NCBI GenBank assembly: GCA_030530145.1
Contig: JAUMVN010000001.1
Coordinates: 124,001 to 188,000, forward strand
From: Coriobacteriia bacterium
GTDB taxonomy: Bacteria; Actinomycetota; Coriobacteriia; Coriobacteriales; Atopobiaceae
DNA length: 64,000 nt
Direction of reading: 5' to 3'
Part shown: piece after piece, positions 51,297 to 62,657 of the stretch
Layout: each line of letters starts with the position of its first letter
How positions within the stretch are numbered: position 1 is the first letter of the stretch
Made by a program: the position numbers and the translations under genes
The notes under the pieces: model-generated
Seen by the model: only the letters and a program-made list of their open reading frames with translations
What the model was told of the DNA's origin: nothing
Database searches by the model: none

Positions 51297-53125
51297 ACGC
51301 CGAGAAGACCGAGAAGGTCAACTACGGCGCGATCATGAAGAACCTGATGAGGGGTCTCGGGGAATACACCACGGTCACCCGCGCCACTCCCCTGCTGGTG
51401 CTCGGCGAGGTCGTCTGCGAGATGGCGATCCCCTTCCTCACCGCCGCCCTCATCGACAACATCAAGGCCGGCGCGACCGTCGAGGAGCTCCTTCGCCCCT
51501 CCGGCATCCTCATCGCGCTCGCCCTGCTCTCGCTCGCGTTCGGCGCCGCCGCGGGCGTGACCTGCTCCTACGCGAGCTGCGGCTTCGCCAAGAACCTGCG
51601 CCGCGACATGTTCTACAACATCCAGCGCTTCAGCTTCGCCAACATCGACGAGTTCAGCTCCAGCTCGCTCGTCACGCGCCTCACCACGGACATCAACAAC
51701 GTCCAGCAGGCGTTCATGATGATCATCCGCATCGCCGTCCGCTCGCCCCTTTGCCTCGTCTTCGCCTTCATCATGGCGACGGTCATGGGCGGCCCGCTCG
51801 CGCTCGTCTACGTCGTGGTGATCCCGCTTCTGGCATTCGGCCTCTTCTTCATCATCAACAAGGTGCGCCCGATCTTCACGCGCGTCTTCCACAAGTACGA
51901 CGCGCTCAACGAGTCAATCGAGGAGAACGTCACCGGCATGCGCGTGGTCAAGAGCTACGTGCGCGAGGACTACGAGAAGGAGAAGTTCGCCCGCGCCGCC
52001 CAGGACGTCTGCGTCGACTTCACCCGCGCCGAGAAGCTCCTGGCCTTCAACACGCCGATGATGCAGCTCGCCATCGACATCACCTGGGTCGTCATCATCT
52101 ACTTCGGCTCCGAGGTCATCATCACCAGCCGCGGCACGCAGTTCGACGTGGGCCAGATGTCGGCCATCTTCACCTACGGCTTCCAGATCCTCATGAGCCT
52201 CATGCAGCTCTCCATGATCTTCGTCATGGTCACCATGGCCGACGAGTCAGCCCGACGCATCAACGAGGTGCTCACGGCCGAGCCGACCATCACGGCCCCC
52301 GAGACCGGCGCCGTGACCGAGGTCGCCGACGGCTCCATCGACTTCGACCACGTCGGCTTCAAGTACTCCGAGCGCGCCGAGCGCGAGGCCCTCTCCGACA
52401 TCGACCTGCACATCAAGAGCGGCGAGACGATCGGTGTCATCGGCGGCACCGGTTCGGCGAAGTCCACGCTGGTCAACCTGGTCGCCCGCCTCTACGACAC
52501 CACCTCCGGCTCCGTGCGCGTGGGCGGCGTCGACGTGCGCGACTACGACCTGGAGACCCTGCGCACGAACGTCGCCATGGTCCTGCAGAAGAACATCCTG
52601 TTCTCGGGCACCATCGCCGAGAACCTGCGCTGGGGCGACGAGGACGCCACCGACGAGGAGGTCCGCGAGGCCGCGCGCCTGGCCTGCGCCGACGAGTTCG
52701 TCGACGGCTTCCCCAAGGGCTACGACACCTGGATCGAGCAGGGCGGCTCCAACGTCTCCGGCGGCCAGAAGCAGCGCCTGTGCATCGCGCGCGCCCTTCT
52801 CCGCAAGCCCAAGGTCCTGATCCTCGACGACTCCACCTCCGCCGTCGACACCAAGACCGACGCGAAGATCCGCGAGGGCCTGGCCTCCTACCTGCCCGAC
52901 ACCACGAAGATCATCATCGCCCAGCGCACGGCCTCCGTTGAGGACGCCGACCGCATCGTCGTCATGGACGGCGGCCGCATCGCCGACGTGGGCAACCACG
53001 CCGAGCTCATGGGCCGCTGCGACATCTACCGCGAGACCTACACCTCGCAGAACAAGATGAGCGCCGAGGAGGCCGACGCGGCCGCGGACGCCGACGCGAA
53101 GAAGGGAGGCGAGGGCCTTGAGTAA
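51281..53125 (+). CDS. ABC exporter half-transporter with degenerate catalytic site
   Basis: 614 residues: six-helix membrane domain (~30-320) plus nucleotide-binding domain (~345-590). Walker A is GGTGSAKST (Ala for the usual Gly before Lys), the signature VSGGQKQR is intact, Walker B ends in ILDDST (Asp in place of the catalytic Glu) and the switch is IIAQRT (Gln for His). These changes mark the non-hydrolysing site of a heterodimeric exporter. The C-tail is acidic. GTG at 51281 is 7 nt past GGAGG; TTG at 51275 is too close. It overlaps marR by 16 bp and the partner by 8 bp. Confidence 0.95.
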   Translation: MQQELDAEKTEKVNYGAIMKNLMRGLGEYTTVTRATPLLVLGEVVCEMAIPFLTAALIDNIKAGATVEELLRPSGILIALALLSLAFGAAAGVTCSYASCGFAKNLRRDMFYNIQRFSFANIDEFSSSSLVTRLTTDINNVQQAFMMIIRIAVRSPLCLVFAFIMATVMGGPLALVYVVVIPLLAFGLFFIINKVRPIFTRVFHKYDALNESIEENVTGMRVVKSYVREDYEKEKFARAAQDVCVDFTRAEKLLAFNTPMMQLAIDITWVVIIYFGSEVIITSRGTQFDVGQMSAIFTYGFQILMSLMQLSMIFVMVTMADESARRINEVLTAEPTITAPETGAVTEVADGSIDFDHVGFKYSERAEREALSDIDLHIKSGETIGVIGGTGSAKSTLVNLVARLYDTTSGSVRVGGVDVRDYDLETLRTNVAMVLQKNILFSGTIAENLRWGDEDATDEEVREAARLACADEFVDGFPKGYDTWIEQGGSNVSGGQKQRLCIARALLRKPKVLILDDSTSAVDTKTDAKIREGLASYLPDTTKIIIAQRTASVEDADRIVVMDGGRIADVGNHAELMGRCDIYRETYTSQNKMSAEEADAAADADAKKGGEGLE

Positions 53126-55031
53126 CGCGAAGACCGCCCCGAAGAGGGCCCAGATCAACCCCAAGACCGCCGCTCGCCTCATCAAGGCCATCGGCTCGTT
53201 CTACCCGCACCTGCTGCCCGCCGTCGTGGTCTGCATCCTGCTCGGCGCTGTCCTGACCTCGTTCGGCACGATCTTCCTGCAGAACGCGCTCTCCCTCATC
53301 TCCGAGGTCTGGGAGACGGGCGACTGGGCCGCGGTCCAGCCCCGCGTCCTCACGCTCGTGATCCAGCTCGCCGGCGTCTACGCCGCCGGCCTCGCGGCGA
53401 CCTTCTTCTGGAACCGCTCGATGGCAACCATCACGCAGGGATCGCTCGAGCAGCTCCGCGAGAAGATGTTCAACCGCATGCAGGACCTGCCCATCAGCTA
53501 CTTCGACCGCAACCAGCGGGGCGACGTGATGAGCCACTACACCAACGACATCGACGCCCTGCGCCAGATGATCTCGCAGTCGCTGCCGAACCTGCTACAG
53601 ACGGTCGTCGTCCTCGTCACGGTGTTCATCATCATGATCTACTACTCGGTGTGGATGTGCGCCGTCATCGTCCTGGGCGTCCTCTTCATGTCGTTCCTCA
53701 CCAAGGTCCTCGGGTCGATGTCCGCCAAGTTCTTCGTCGCCCAGCAGCGCGAGCTCGGCGTCGTCGAGGGCAACATCGAGGAGATCATGAACGGCCAAAA
53801 GGTCGTCAAGGCCTTCTGCCACGAGCGCGCCGCCGAGAAGGACTTCGACGCCTTCAACGAGCACCTCTACGAGGTCTCCCAGAAGGCGAACATGTACGGC
53901 AACATCCTCATGCCGATCCTCATGAACGTCGGCAACCTCATCTACGTCATCGTGGCCCTGGCCGGCGGCGTTCTTCTTGCCAGCGGGACGCCCAACGTGT
54001 CGCTGTCCGGCATGGAGCTCTCCATCGCGGTCGTCGTGCCCTTCCTCAACATGACCAAGCAGTTCTGCGGACAGATCGGCCAGATCTCCATGCAGATCAA
54101 CGCCGTCGTCATGGGCCTCGCCGGCGCCGAGCGCATCTTCGAGCTCCTGGACGAGGAGCCTGAGGAGGACCACGGCTACGTCACGCTCGTGAACACCAAG
54201 TACGACCGCGAGGGCAACCTCGTCGAGTGCCCCGAGCGCACGAGCGACTGGGCCTGGAAGCACCCGCACGAGGACGGCAGCATCACCTACACCCCGCTCG
54301 CCGGCGACGTGCGCATGGAGGGCGTCGACTTCGGCTACACCCCCGACCACCAGGTGCTCTATGACGTCTCGGTCTATGCGAAGCCGGGCCAGAAGGTCGC
54401 CTTCGTCGGCGCCACGGGCGCGGGCAAGACCACGATCACGAACCTGATCAACCGCTTCTACGACATCGCCGACGGAAAGATCCGCTACGACGGCATCAAC
54501 ATCAACAAGATCCGCAAGTCGGACCTGCGCCGCTCCCTGGGCGTCGTCCTGCAGGACGTGAACCTCTTCACGGGCACCGTCATGGACAACATCCGCTACG
54601 GCAAGCTCGACGCGACCGACGAGGAGTGCATGGCCGCGGCCAAGCTCTCGGGCGCCGACGACTTCATCCGCCGCCTCCCCGACGGCTACCAGACGATGCT
54701 CTCCGGCAACGGCGCCCAGCTCTCCCAGGGCCAGCGCCAGCTCATCTCCATCGCCCGCGCGGCCGTCGCCGACCCGCCCGCGATGATCCTCGACGAGGCC
54801 ACGAGCTCCATCGACACCCGCACCGAGGCCATCGTCCAGCGCGGAATGGATGCCCTCATGACGGGCCGCACCACGTTCGTCATCGCGCACCGCCTCTCGA
54901 CCGTGCGCAACTCGGACGTGATCATCTGCCTCGACCACGGCCACGTGATCGAGCGCGGCAACCACGACGAGCTCATCGCCAAGAAGGGCTACTACTACCA
55001 GCTCTATACCGGCGCCTTCGAGCTCGAGTAG
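53118..55031 (+). CDS. ABC exporter half-transporter, catalytic partner
   Basis: 637 residues: membrane domain (~30-340) and NBD (~395-630). Walker A GATGAGKTT, signature LSQGQRQL (Gln for Gly), Walker B MILDEATSSID with catalytic Glu and H-loop VIAHRLST are present. A ~45-residue insertion (LVNTKYDREGNLVECPERTS...) lies between the membrane domain and the NBD, common in this TM288-like group. TTG at 53118, 8 nt past GGGAGG, overlaps the first half-transporter. The pair probably exports drugs or lipids. Confidence 0.95.
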   Translation: MSNAKTAPKRAQINPKTAARLIKAIGSFYPHLLPAVVVCILLGAVLTSFGTIFLQNALSLISEVWETGDWAAVQPRVLTLVIQLAGVYAAGLAATFFWNRSMATITQGSLEQLREKMFNRMQDLPISYFDRNQRGDVMSHYTNDIDALRQMISQSLPNLLQTVVVLVTVFIIMIYYSVWMCAVIVLGVLFMSFLTKVLGSMSAKFFVAQQRELGVVEGNIEEIMNGQKVVKAFCHERAAEKDFDAFNEHLYEVSQKANMYGNILMPILMNVGNLIYVIVALAGGVLLASGTPNVSLSGMELSIAVVVPFLNMTKQFCGQIGQISMQINAVVMGLAGAERIFELLDEEPEEDHGYVTLVNTKYDREGNLVECPERTSDWAWKHPHEDGSITYTPLAGDVRMEGVDFGYTPDHQVLYDVSVYAKPGQKVAFVGATGAGKTTITNLINRFYDIADGKIRYDGININKIRKSDLRRSLGVVLQDVNLFTGTVMDNIRYGKLDATDEECMAAAKLSGADDFIRRLPDGYQTMLSGNGAQLSQGQRQLISIARAAVADPPAMILDEATSSIDTRTEAIVQRGMDALMTGRTTFVIAHRLSTVRNSDVIICLDHGHVIERGNHDELIAKKGYYYQLYTGAFELE

Positions 55032-55054
55032 CGCGTTCGCGCAAGCGTCGCAGC

Positions 55055-55108
55055 GGGCGCGCCCCGGGAATCGGCCGAGTACCGTTTCCCGGGGCGCGCC
55101 CGTATTCT
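55055..55108 (+). terminator. Terminator of the MarR-ABC operon
   Basis: Perfect 16-bp stem GGGCGCGCCCCGGGAA/TTCCCGGGGCGCGCCC, then GTATTCTTAT, 24 bp past the stop. Confidence 0.88.
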
Positions 55109-55278
55109 TATCGGTCCGACAGCGAACGGCTTGGTCCGCGGAGCGCCGAGAGCGGTATTCGGGCCTATAAGCGAGCTGCCGCTCAAGGAAATTGGTACTC
55201 GGCGCCATCTGCAAGCAGCGGGCGCCCAGGCAATGGTATTCGAGCGAGAAACGAAGCGCTAAAGCGCCGCGCGACGGG

Positions 55279-57054
<1,776 letters not shown>

Positions 57055-57064
57055 GCTCTGGGCG

Positions 57065-57448
57065 CTACTCGGCGTCGTCGGGCTCGACGGCGTCCTCGGC
57101 GTCGGCGACGTCCTCGGAGGTCGCCTCGGCGGCCTCGGCCTTCTCGGCGTCGATGGCGGCGCTCATGTCGGCCACCTTCTGCGCGTACGCGGCGCGCTCC
57201 TCGGGCGTCATGCCCTCGAGCTTGGTGCGCAGGGCGGCGTCCGTGGCGCCGTTGACGGTGCTGTCGAACGCCTCCTTGGCCTTGCGCGTGAGCTCGGCGT
57301 TCAAGGCCTTGCCCTGCTCGACGGTGAGCTCGCCCTTCTTGACGAACTCGTCCACGACCTGCTGGGACTTCTCCGCGGTGAGGGCGACGGCGCCCACACC
57401 GGCGAGGAACGCCTTGCGGAGCCCGTCCGTCATATCGAATCCGGCCAT
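57065..57448 (-). CDS. Phasin-like helical protein
   Basis: 127 residues. MTDGLRKAFLAGVGAVALTAEKSQQVVDEFVKKGELTVEQGKALN fits the phasin-like (PhaF/I-type) family, here with an acidic Ala/Glu/Asp tail (~95-127). No PHA synthase is nearby; phasin-like genes next to ubiB are seen in other anaerobes, which suggests a shared membrane or lipid role. ATG at 57448 follows GAAGGGAG. Confidence 0.83.
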   Translation of the reverse strand: MAGFDMTDGLRKAFLAGVGAVALTAEKSQQVVDEFVKKGELTVEQGKALNAELTRKAKEAFDSTVNGATDAALRTKLEGMTPEERAAYAQKVADMSAAIDAEKAEAAEATSEDVADAEDAVEPDDAE

Positions 57449-57583
57449 GGTGTGCTCCCTTCTGGGAATGGTTGAATCGGCGGGCGGAAGCCCGCGCGTG
57501 GTCTCACTCTACCCCAACCCGGGCGCGCCCTATCGCGCGTATCCGGCAAAGGCGCGCGCCGGTCCGCCGAAGACGCGCGGTCG

Positions 57584-58261
57584 CTAGCCGAGAAGAACGC
57601 GACGCAGCTCGTCGACCGTGTCGACGATGACCGCGCAGCCGGCCTCCTCGAGCTCTGAGCGCGGCGCCGTCTCCGCGTAGAGGACCCCAACGCACTCGAC
57701 GCCCACCGTTGCGGCGGCCTCGGCGTCGTAGCGGCGGTCGCCCACCATCACGGCGTCGGAGGCGTCGACGCCGAGCGTGTTCAGGACGCGCGCGAGCGCC
57801 GCTTCCTTAGAGTCGCCGTGGTCGGCGAGCTTGGCCATCGGGCAGTCGAAGAGGTCGAGGACCCCGTTGGTGGAGAGGCCGCGCTCCAGCAGAAAGAGGC
57901 GCTTCGAGGAGGCCGTGCCCAAGAGCTTGCCGGCGGCCTTGAGGTCCCGCAGCAGGTCCTCGACCCCGTCGAAGAGCGGCCAGCCGTCGCGGCCGAGGTT
58001 CTGGTAGATGGCGCGGTACTCCTCGGTGACACGCTGGGCCTCCTCGGCGGAGAGCCCGTAGACCATCGAGAAGGCCTGGGGGAAGGGCGGTCCCACGAGC
58101 CGGCGCATGTCGCCGAGGGACTCGTCGTCCCACCCGTGGGCGTGCATGACGCGCCGCGCCGTGGCGACGATGCCGGGCATGGAGTCGACGAGCGTGCCGT
58201 CGAAATCGAACACGACGAGCTTCTTCGCGGCGATGCCGGCCGTTCCCTGAGCCTGTTCCAC
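57584..58261 (-). CDS. HAD-superfamily phosphatase, phosphoglycolate-phosphatase-like
   Basis: 225 residues. HAD motif I DFDGTLVDS (nucleophile Asp), motif II in GTASSKR (Ser/Lys), motif IV VMVGDRRYDAEAA. The cap domain (~25-90) is the four-helix C1 type. GTG at 58261 follows AAAGGAGAG. It could be a Gph/PpaX-like or a sugar-phosphate phosphatase. Confidence 0.86.
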   Translation of the reverse strand: MEQAQGTAGIAAKKLVVFDFDGTLVDSMPGIVATARRVMHAHGWDDESLGDMRRLVGPPFPQAFSMVYGLSAEEAQRVTEEYRAIYQNLGRDGWPLFDGVEDLLRDLKAAGKLLGTASSKRLFLLERGLSTNGVLDLFDCPMAKLADHGDSKEAALARVLNTLGVDASDAVMVGDRRYDAEAAATVGVECVGVLYAETAPRSELEEAGCAVIVDTVDELRRVLLG

Positions 58262-58382
58262 GTCCGCTCTCCTTTCCAGCGAGGTAACAAAGTGAGGATA
58301 CCAGAGGGCCGCCCGACCCGCGCAAGGTAAGATAAGTTCCCGTTAGAACGCACCCACGCCTCCACGCAAGGAGTGACCACAG

Positions 58383-59648
58383 ATGCACGCCCTCCCCTTC
58401 GCCTGCCTGCGCCCGACGCCGGACCACGCCGCCGAGTTCGCGGCCCTCCCCTACGACGTCTTCGACCGCCGGGAAGCCGCTGACTACGTCGCCTCCCACC
58501 CGAGGAGCTTCTTGGCCATCGACCGCCCCGAGACCGCCTTCGAGCCGGGGCACGACATGTACGCCCCCGAGGTCTACGCCGCCGCGCGCCGCATCCTCGA
58601 GGAGCGCGCCGCTGACGGCACCCTCATGCGCGACCCCAACAAATGCTACTACCTCTATCGCCTCGCCCAGGGCGGCCACAGCCAGACCGGCATCGTCGCG
58701 GCCTGCTCGCTCGACGACTACACCGGCGGCGCCATCAAGCGCCACGAGCTCACCCGTCGCGACAAGGAGGACGACCGCGTCCGCCACATCGAGGCGACCG
58801 GTTGCCAGACGGGCCCCATCTTCCTCGCCTACCGCGACGACCCGACGCTCGCCTTCCTCGTCGACGCCGCGAAGAAGGCCGAGCCGCTCTACGACTTCGA
58901 GGACGGGGAGGGAGTTCGCCAGACCGTGTGGCGCGTCGGCAGGCCCGAGGCCGTCGAGGCCCTGGAGCTCATGCTCGCGCGCATGGGCTGCGCCTACATC
59001 GCCGACGGGCACCACCGCGCGGCGTCCGCGGCGCGCGTCTGCGCGTCCATGCGCGAGGAGGCGGGCGCAACCCTCACCGGCGAGGAGCCCTTCAACCAGC
59101 TCCTGTGCGTGCTCTTCCCCGCGAGCGAGCTCACCGTGCTCCCCTACAACCGCGTGGTCGAGGACACGAACGGCCTTAGCCCGGAGGAGCTCGTCCAGGC
59201 GGTCGAGGCCGCCGGCTTCGAGGTAGGCGAGCCCACAGCCGAGCCGGTCGAGCCCGCGGAGAAGGGCGAGTTCGGCATGTACGCGGCCGGTGCCTGGCGG
59301 AAGCTGCGCTGGGCCGCCGGCGAGCTTCCCGGCGACGACCCGGTGACCTCGCTGGACACCTCGCGCCTGCAGGACAAGGTCCTCTCCCCCGTCCTCGGCA
59401 TCGGCGACCCGAGGCTCGACCCCCGCATCAGCTTCGTGGGCGGCAACGCGCCGCTCGCGGAGCTCGAGAGGCGCGCCGGCGAGAAGGGCGTCGCCTTCAG
59501 CCTGTTCGCGACCTCCGTCGGCGAGCTCATGCGCGTCGCCGACGCCGGCCTGCTCATGCCGCCCAAGTCCACCTGGTTCGAGCCCAAGCTCCGCAGCGGC
59601 CTCTTCATCCGCAAGATCGCCGAGCCCCGCACGGAGTTCCGCGCCTAG
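58383..59648 (+). CDS. DUF1015 family protein
   Basis: 421 residues matching the DUF1015 fold: ALPYDVFDRREA, NKCYYLYRL, RHELTRRDKEDDRVRHIEATGCQTGPIFLAY, YIADGHHRAASAARV, and FSLFATSVGELMRVADAGLLMPPKSTWFEPKLRSGLF at the end. It often sits near serine or aspartate metabolism genes in anaerobes; function not established. ATG at 58383 follows CAAGGAG. First of three plus-strand genes spaced 7-17 bp. Confidence 0.9.
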   Translation: MHALPFACLRPTPDHAAEFAALPYDVFDRREAADYVASHPRSFLAIDRPETAFEPGHDMYAPEVYAAARRILEERAADGTLMRDPNKCYYLYRLAQGGHSQTGIVAACSLDDYTGGAIKRHELTRRDKEDDRVRHIEATGCQTGPIFLAYRDDPTLAFLVDAAKKAEPLYDFEDGEGVRQTVWRVGRPEAVEALELMLARMGCAYIADGHHRAASAARVCASMREEAGATLTGEEPFNQLLCVLFPASELTVLPYNRVVEDTNGLSPEELVQAVEAAGFEVGEPTAEPVEPAEKGEFGMYAAGAWRKLRWAAGELPGDDPVTSLDTSRLQDKVLSPVLGIGDPRLDPRISFVGGNAPLAELERRAGEKGVAFSLFATSVGELMRVADAGLLMPPKSTWFEPKLRSGLFIRKIAEPRTEFRA

Positions 59649-59665
59649 GCGCGGGAAGGTCGGCC

Positions 59666-61831
59666 ATGGCACGGCATCCGGAGAACACGGGAGGGCGCGG
59701 GGACCTGGGGCGGCTCTTCGCCGCCCTGGTGGACAGCGTCGCCGAGACGGTCGCGCCGGCGCGGGAGGCCGCGCTCGACTTCGACGTCGACCGGCTCGGG
59801 CGAGAGCTCGCCTCGGCGAAGGACCCGATGGGGCTTCTCGCCGCGTTCGCCGCACAGGCAAAGGACGCCGACGGCGCGTCCGCCCTGGAGCTCCGGCTGG
59901 CCGAGCGGCTCGACGAGGCGGGCATCTTCGCCGAGGACGTCGAGCTCCCGGAGGTCCACGTGGTCCGGCCGAGGACGAGCGGCCTCTTCTACCTGCGCAT
60001 CGACGACCAACAGATACCCTATCTGGCCAAGCTGCGCGTCCTCGGCATCGAGGCGGCGCTGAACTCCGCGCTGCTGTGCTCGGCGCTGCTCAAGGACGGC
60101 GCCTCGGCCACGAGGGAGGACATCGTCAAGTTGGAGCAGCGCGTCGCGCGCTCCATCGCGCGGCAGGGGGCCGAGCCGCTCGCGGACCTCGAGGGCGAGC
60201 CGACCCGCGGCGAATGGCACGACCGCCACGCCATCGCGGCCGGCATCGAGTGCCTGCGGCTCCCTTATCGCCTGACGGCGCGCTTCCGCGTGAACGCCGC
60301 GGCGGGTTGCGCCGCCGTCGAATGCGACCTCGTCCTGCCACGCCTCATGCCGCGCGACGCCTATGTCGACGGCATCGGGGTGGTGCCCGCCACGGAGTCG
60401 ATGCGGCGCCGGGCGGCCACCGACTACAACCTGCGCCTGATCGTGCTCCTGGCCGCCTACGTCTTCGCGGCGACCGAGGACATCGAGCGCGTCTACGTAG
60501 CCGGCGTCGTCGACACCGCGGCGCGCCACGCGTGCTACGCCTCGGCCTGCGTCGAGCGCGAGGACCTCGAGGGCATCGACCTCGCCCGCCTCGAGCCCGT
60601 CTCGCTGCTCCGCTTCCTGTGCGCCGCCCTCGACGAGAGGGACGGCGAGCTCGCGCCCGTCCCGCAGGGCTTCTCGCTCGACGACCCGAGGTTCTGCCCC
60701 AAGGAGCGCTTCGCCAGGCCGGAGCTCTCGGACGGCAAGCTCTCCCCCGCCGCCGCGGCCGCGCTCGGGTGCGCGCGCCTGCAGGGCCTCTCCTGCGAGG
60801 AGGGCGCATTGCGCGCCGAGGCGGGCAGGGCCGCCGCGGCCGCGCTGGGCCCCACGACGGAGTCGAGCGTCCGCGCCGTCCTCGAGGTCGGGCGCTCGTT
60901 CGGCGACGAGGGCGTCGAGCAGGCCTCCAGGCGCGTGGCGCGCGCCCTCATCGACGGGGAGCTCGACGAGGGCGACCCGGAGGCCGTGGCCGAGGCGTTC
61001 GCCTCGCAGGGCGAGCTCGCCCGCGCGGCCGACCAGGCGACGTCCCAGCTGCTGCGCGGGGAAGTGTCCGAGGCGGCCGAGCGCCTTGCCCGCGCCCTCG
61101 CGCCGATCGAGGCGCAGGGCCTCTACCGGGACTCCGCGGGCGTCTCTTGGCGCGTCTTCGACGACTACGTGGAGCGGGTCCTGTACAACCGCCTCTTCTC
61201 GCAGGGGCGCGGCGAGGTCCGCCTGGCGCCCCGGGCCTACCTGGAGGCGCTCTCCACGCTCTCGCTCGCCGACCTGCTGCTGGGACGCACCGAGGCTGCG
61301 CTGGAGCTCGCGCGCCAGGCGGCGCGGCTCGCGCCCCTCTCCACGCAGGCGGCGCTCAACTACAGCCACTGCCTCGAGCAGGCGGGCGACCTCGAAGGCG
61401 CCGTCGCGGAGTGCTCCAGGATGCTCGCGTGCGCAGACGAGCCGCAGGGCATCGGCTTCGGCTACGTCCACATGGCGCAGCTGCAGTTCAGGGCCGGCCG
61501 CATGCAGGCGTCGCAGGCCTGCTACCAGCTCGCGGCGAAGGTCCTGCCGCCGGGCATCGTCGACGCGACGCGGCAGATAGCGGCGCTCCTCGGCGCGACG
61601 CCCCAGGAGTCGCTCTCCGACGAGCGCGCCCTGCAGGTGCTCAGGACCGAGGGGATCCCGGTCGCCCCCACCGAGGAGGTCTCCGAGGTCATCTACGAGG
61701 CGGCCGTCGCATCGACGGACGAGAACCTCTTCCGCGTGGCCCGCGAGTGCGTCTACCTGCTCGTCTCGCTCACCCGCGACGACATCTACCACGGCGTGCT
61801 CCGCTCCCTCGAGGACGAGCCGGATTATTAG
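59666..61831 (+). CDS. TPR-containing protein of unknown function
   Basis: 721 residues, no membrane segment or signal. The N-terminal ~300 residues are unrecognised (includes GLFYLRIDDQQIPYLAKLRVLG and a possible alpha/beta core, RLTARFRVNAAAGCAAVECDLV). The C-terminal half (~470-680) contains tetratricopeptide-like helix pairs, e.g. LLLGRTEAALELARQAARLAPLSTQAALNYSHCL. ATG at 59666 follows GGAAGG. Probably a cytoplasmic scaffold; no catalytic motif. Confidence 0.75.
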   Translation: MARHPENTGGRGDLGRLFAALVDSVAETVAPAREAALDFDVDRLGRELASAKDPMGLLAAFAAQAKDADGASALELRLAERLDEAGIFAEDVELPEVHVVRPRTSGLFYLRIDDQQIPYLAKLRVLGIEAALNSALLCSALLKDGASATREDIVKLEQRVARSIARQGAEPLADLEGEPTRGEWHDRHAIAAGIECLRLPYRLTARFRVNAAAGCAAVECDLVLPRLMPRDAYVDGIGVVPATESMRRRAATDYNLRLIVLLAAYVFAATEDIERVYVAGVVDTAARHACYASACVEREDLEGIDLARLEPVSLLRFLCAALDERDGELAPVPQGFSLDDPRFCPKERFARPELSDGKLSPAAAAALGCARLQGLSCEEGALRAEAGRAAAAALGPTTESSVRAVLEVGRSFGDEGVEQASRRVARALIDGELDEGDPEAVAEAFASQGELARAADQATSQLLRGEVSEAAERLARALAPIEAQGLYRDSAGVSWRVFDDYVERVLYNRLFSQGRGEVRLAPRAYLEALSTLSLADLLLGRTEAALELARQAARLAPLSTQAALNYSHCLEQAGDLEGAVAECSRMLACADEPQGIGFGYVHMAQLQFRAGRMQASQACYQLAAKVLPPGIVDATRQIAALLGATPQESLSDERALQVLRTEGIPVAPTEEVSEVIYEAAVASTDENLFRVARECVYLLVSLTRDDIYHGVLRSLEDEPDY

Positions 61832-61838
61832 GAGACAC

Positions 61839-62510
61839 ATGAATAAGCCCCCGGCCCTTTGGCCCGCGGACTTCGAGTTCGCCATCTTCGACTTCGACGG
61901 CACCCTCAGCGCCACCGAGGAGCTCTGGGAGAAGGTCGACCGCGCCTTCTTCGCCCAAAGGGGCATCGCCTACACGCCCGACGTGCACCAGACGCTCGCG
62001 ACCCTGGGCTTCACGGGCGGCGCGCACTGGGTCCGCGAGCGCTTCGGGGTGCGCGACAGCGTCGAGGACATCTGCGACGAGTGGAACCGCATGGGCGCCG
62101 CGCTCTACGCCTCGGAGGCGACCCTGCGCCCCGGGGCCGAGGACTACCTGGGCGCCCTCAAGCGGGCAGGCGTCCCGCTCGCCCTCGCCACGACCAACGA
62201 CCCGCAGGTCCTGGATTCAATGGCACCGCGCATCCGAGTCGGCGAGCTCTTCGACGCGGTGGTCTGCGGCAAGGAGGTCGGCGTGCCCAAAGACCGCCCC
62301 GATATCTACCTCGAGGCCGCGCGCCGCATCGGCGCCGACCCGGCGCGCACCGTCGTCTTCGAGGACATCCTCGCCGGGACGAGAAGCGCGAAGTCGGCCG
62401 GCTTCGCCGTCTGCGCCGTGGCTTGCACCGACCCTCTCCAGCCCCGCGCCAAGCTCCAACAGGCCGCCGACCTCTGGCTCGACGACTGGCGAGACATTCC
62501 CCTGGATTAA
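61839..62510 (+). CDS. HAD-superfamily hydrolase (beta-phosphoglucomutase/phosphatase-like)
   Basis: 223 residues. Motif I DFDGTLSATE, motif II LATTNDPQVL, motif III Lys in GKEVGVPKDRPDIYLEAA, motif IV VVFEDILAGTRSAKSAGF. All are intact. ATG at 61839 follows AGGAG, 7 bp after the TPR gene. Substrate not inferable. Confidence 0.88.
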   Translation: MNKPPALWPADFEFAIFDFDGTLSATEELWEKVDRAFFAQRGIAYTPDVHQTLATLGFTGGAHWVRERFGVRDSVEDICDEWNRMGAALYASEATLRPGAEDYLGALKRAGVPLALATTNDPQVLDSMAPRIRVGELFDAVVCGKEVGVPKDRPDIYLEAARRIGADPARTVVFEDILAGTRSAKSAGFAVCAVACTDPLQPRAKLQQAADLWLDDWRDIPLD

Positions 62511-62544
62511 CGCGCCTGCCCTCCAATCACCCATATGAGGGCCT

Positions 62545-62654
62545 GTGCCGCCTGCGGCTTGGCGCCGGGGCGCTTATGGAGCAGGGCATCCAAGCGAGCA
62601 AAGCGAGCGCAGCCCTGCGTAATAAGCGCCCCGGCGCCAAGCCGCAGGCGGCAC
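62545..62654. repeat. 110-bp convergent hairpin with perfect 33-bp arms
   Basis: Arms 62545-62577 and 62622-62654 (GTGCCGCCTGCGGCTTGGCG and on) are perfect complements; a second stem, GCAGGGC/GCCCTGC, is nested inside. It fills the gap between the convergent HAD and deacetylase genes, ending 3 bp before the latter's stop. Same layout, different sequence, as 8531-8657. Likely a two-way transcription stop. Confidence 0.88.
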
Positions 62655-62657
62655 CCT

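Noticed and set aside
57449-57583. Possible small gene between the phasin-like and HAD genes
   Set aside because: No start with SD and no conserved-looking frame; it appears to be plain intergenic sequence.
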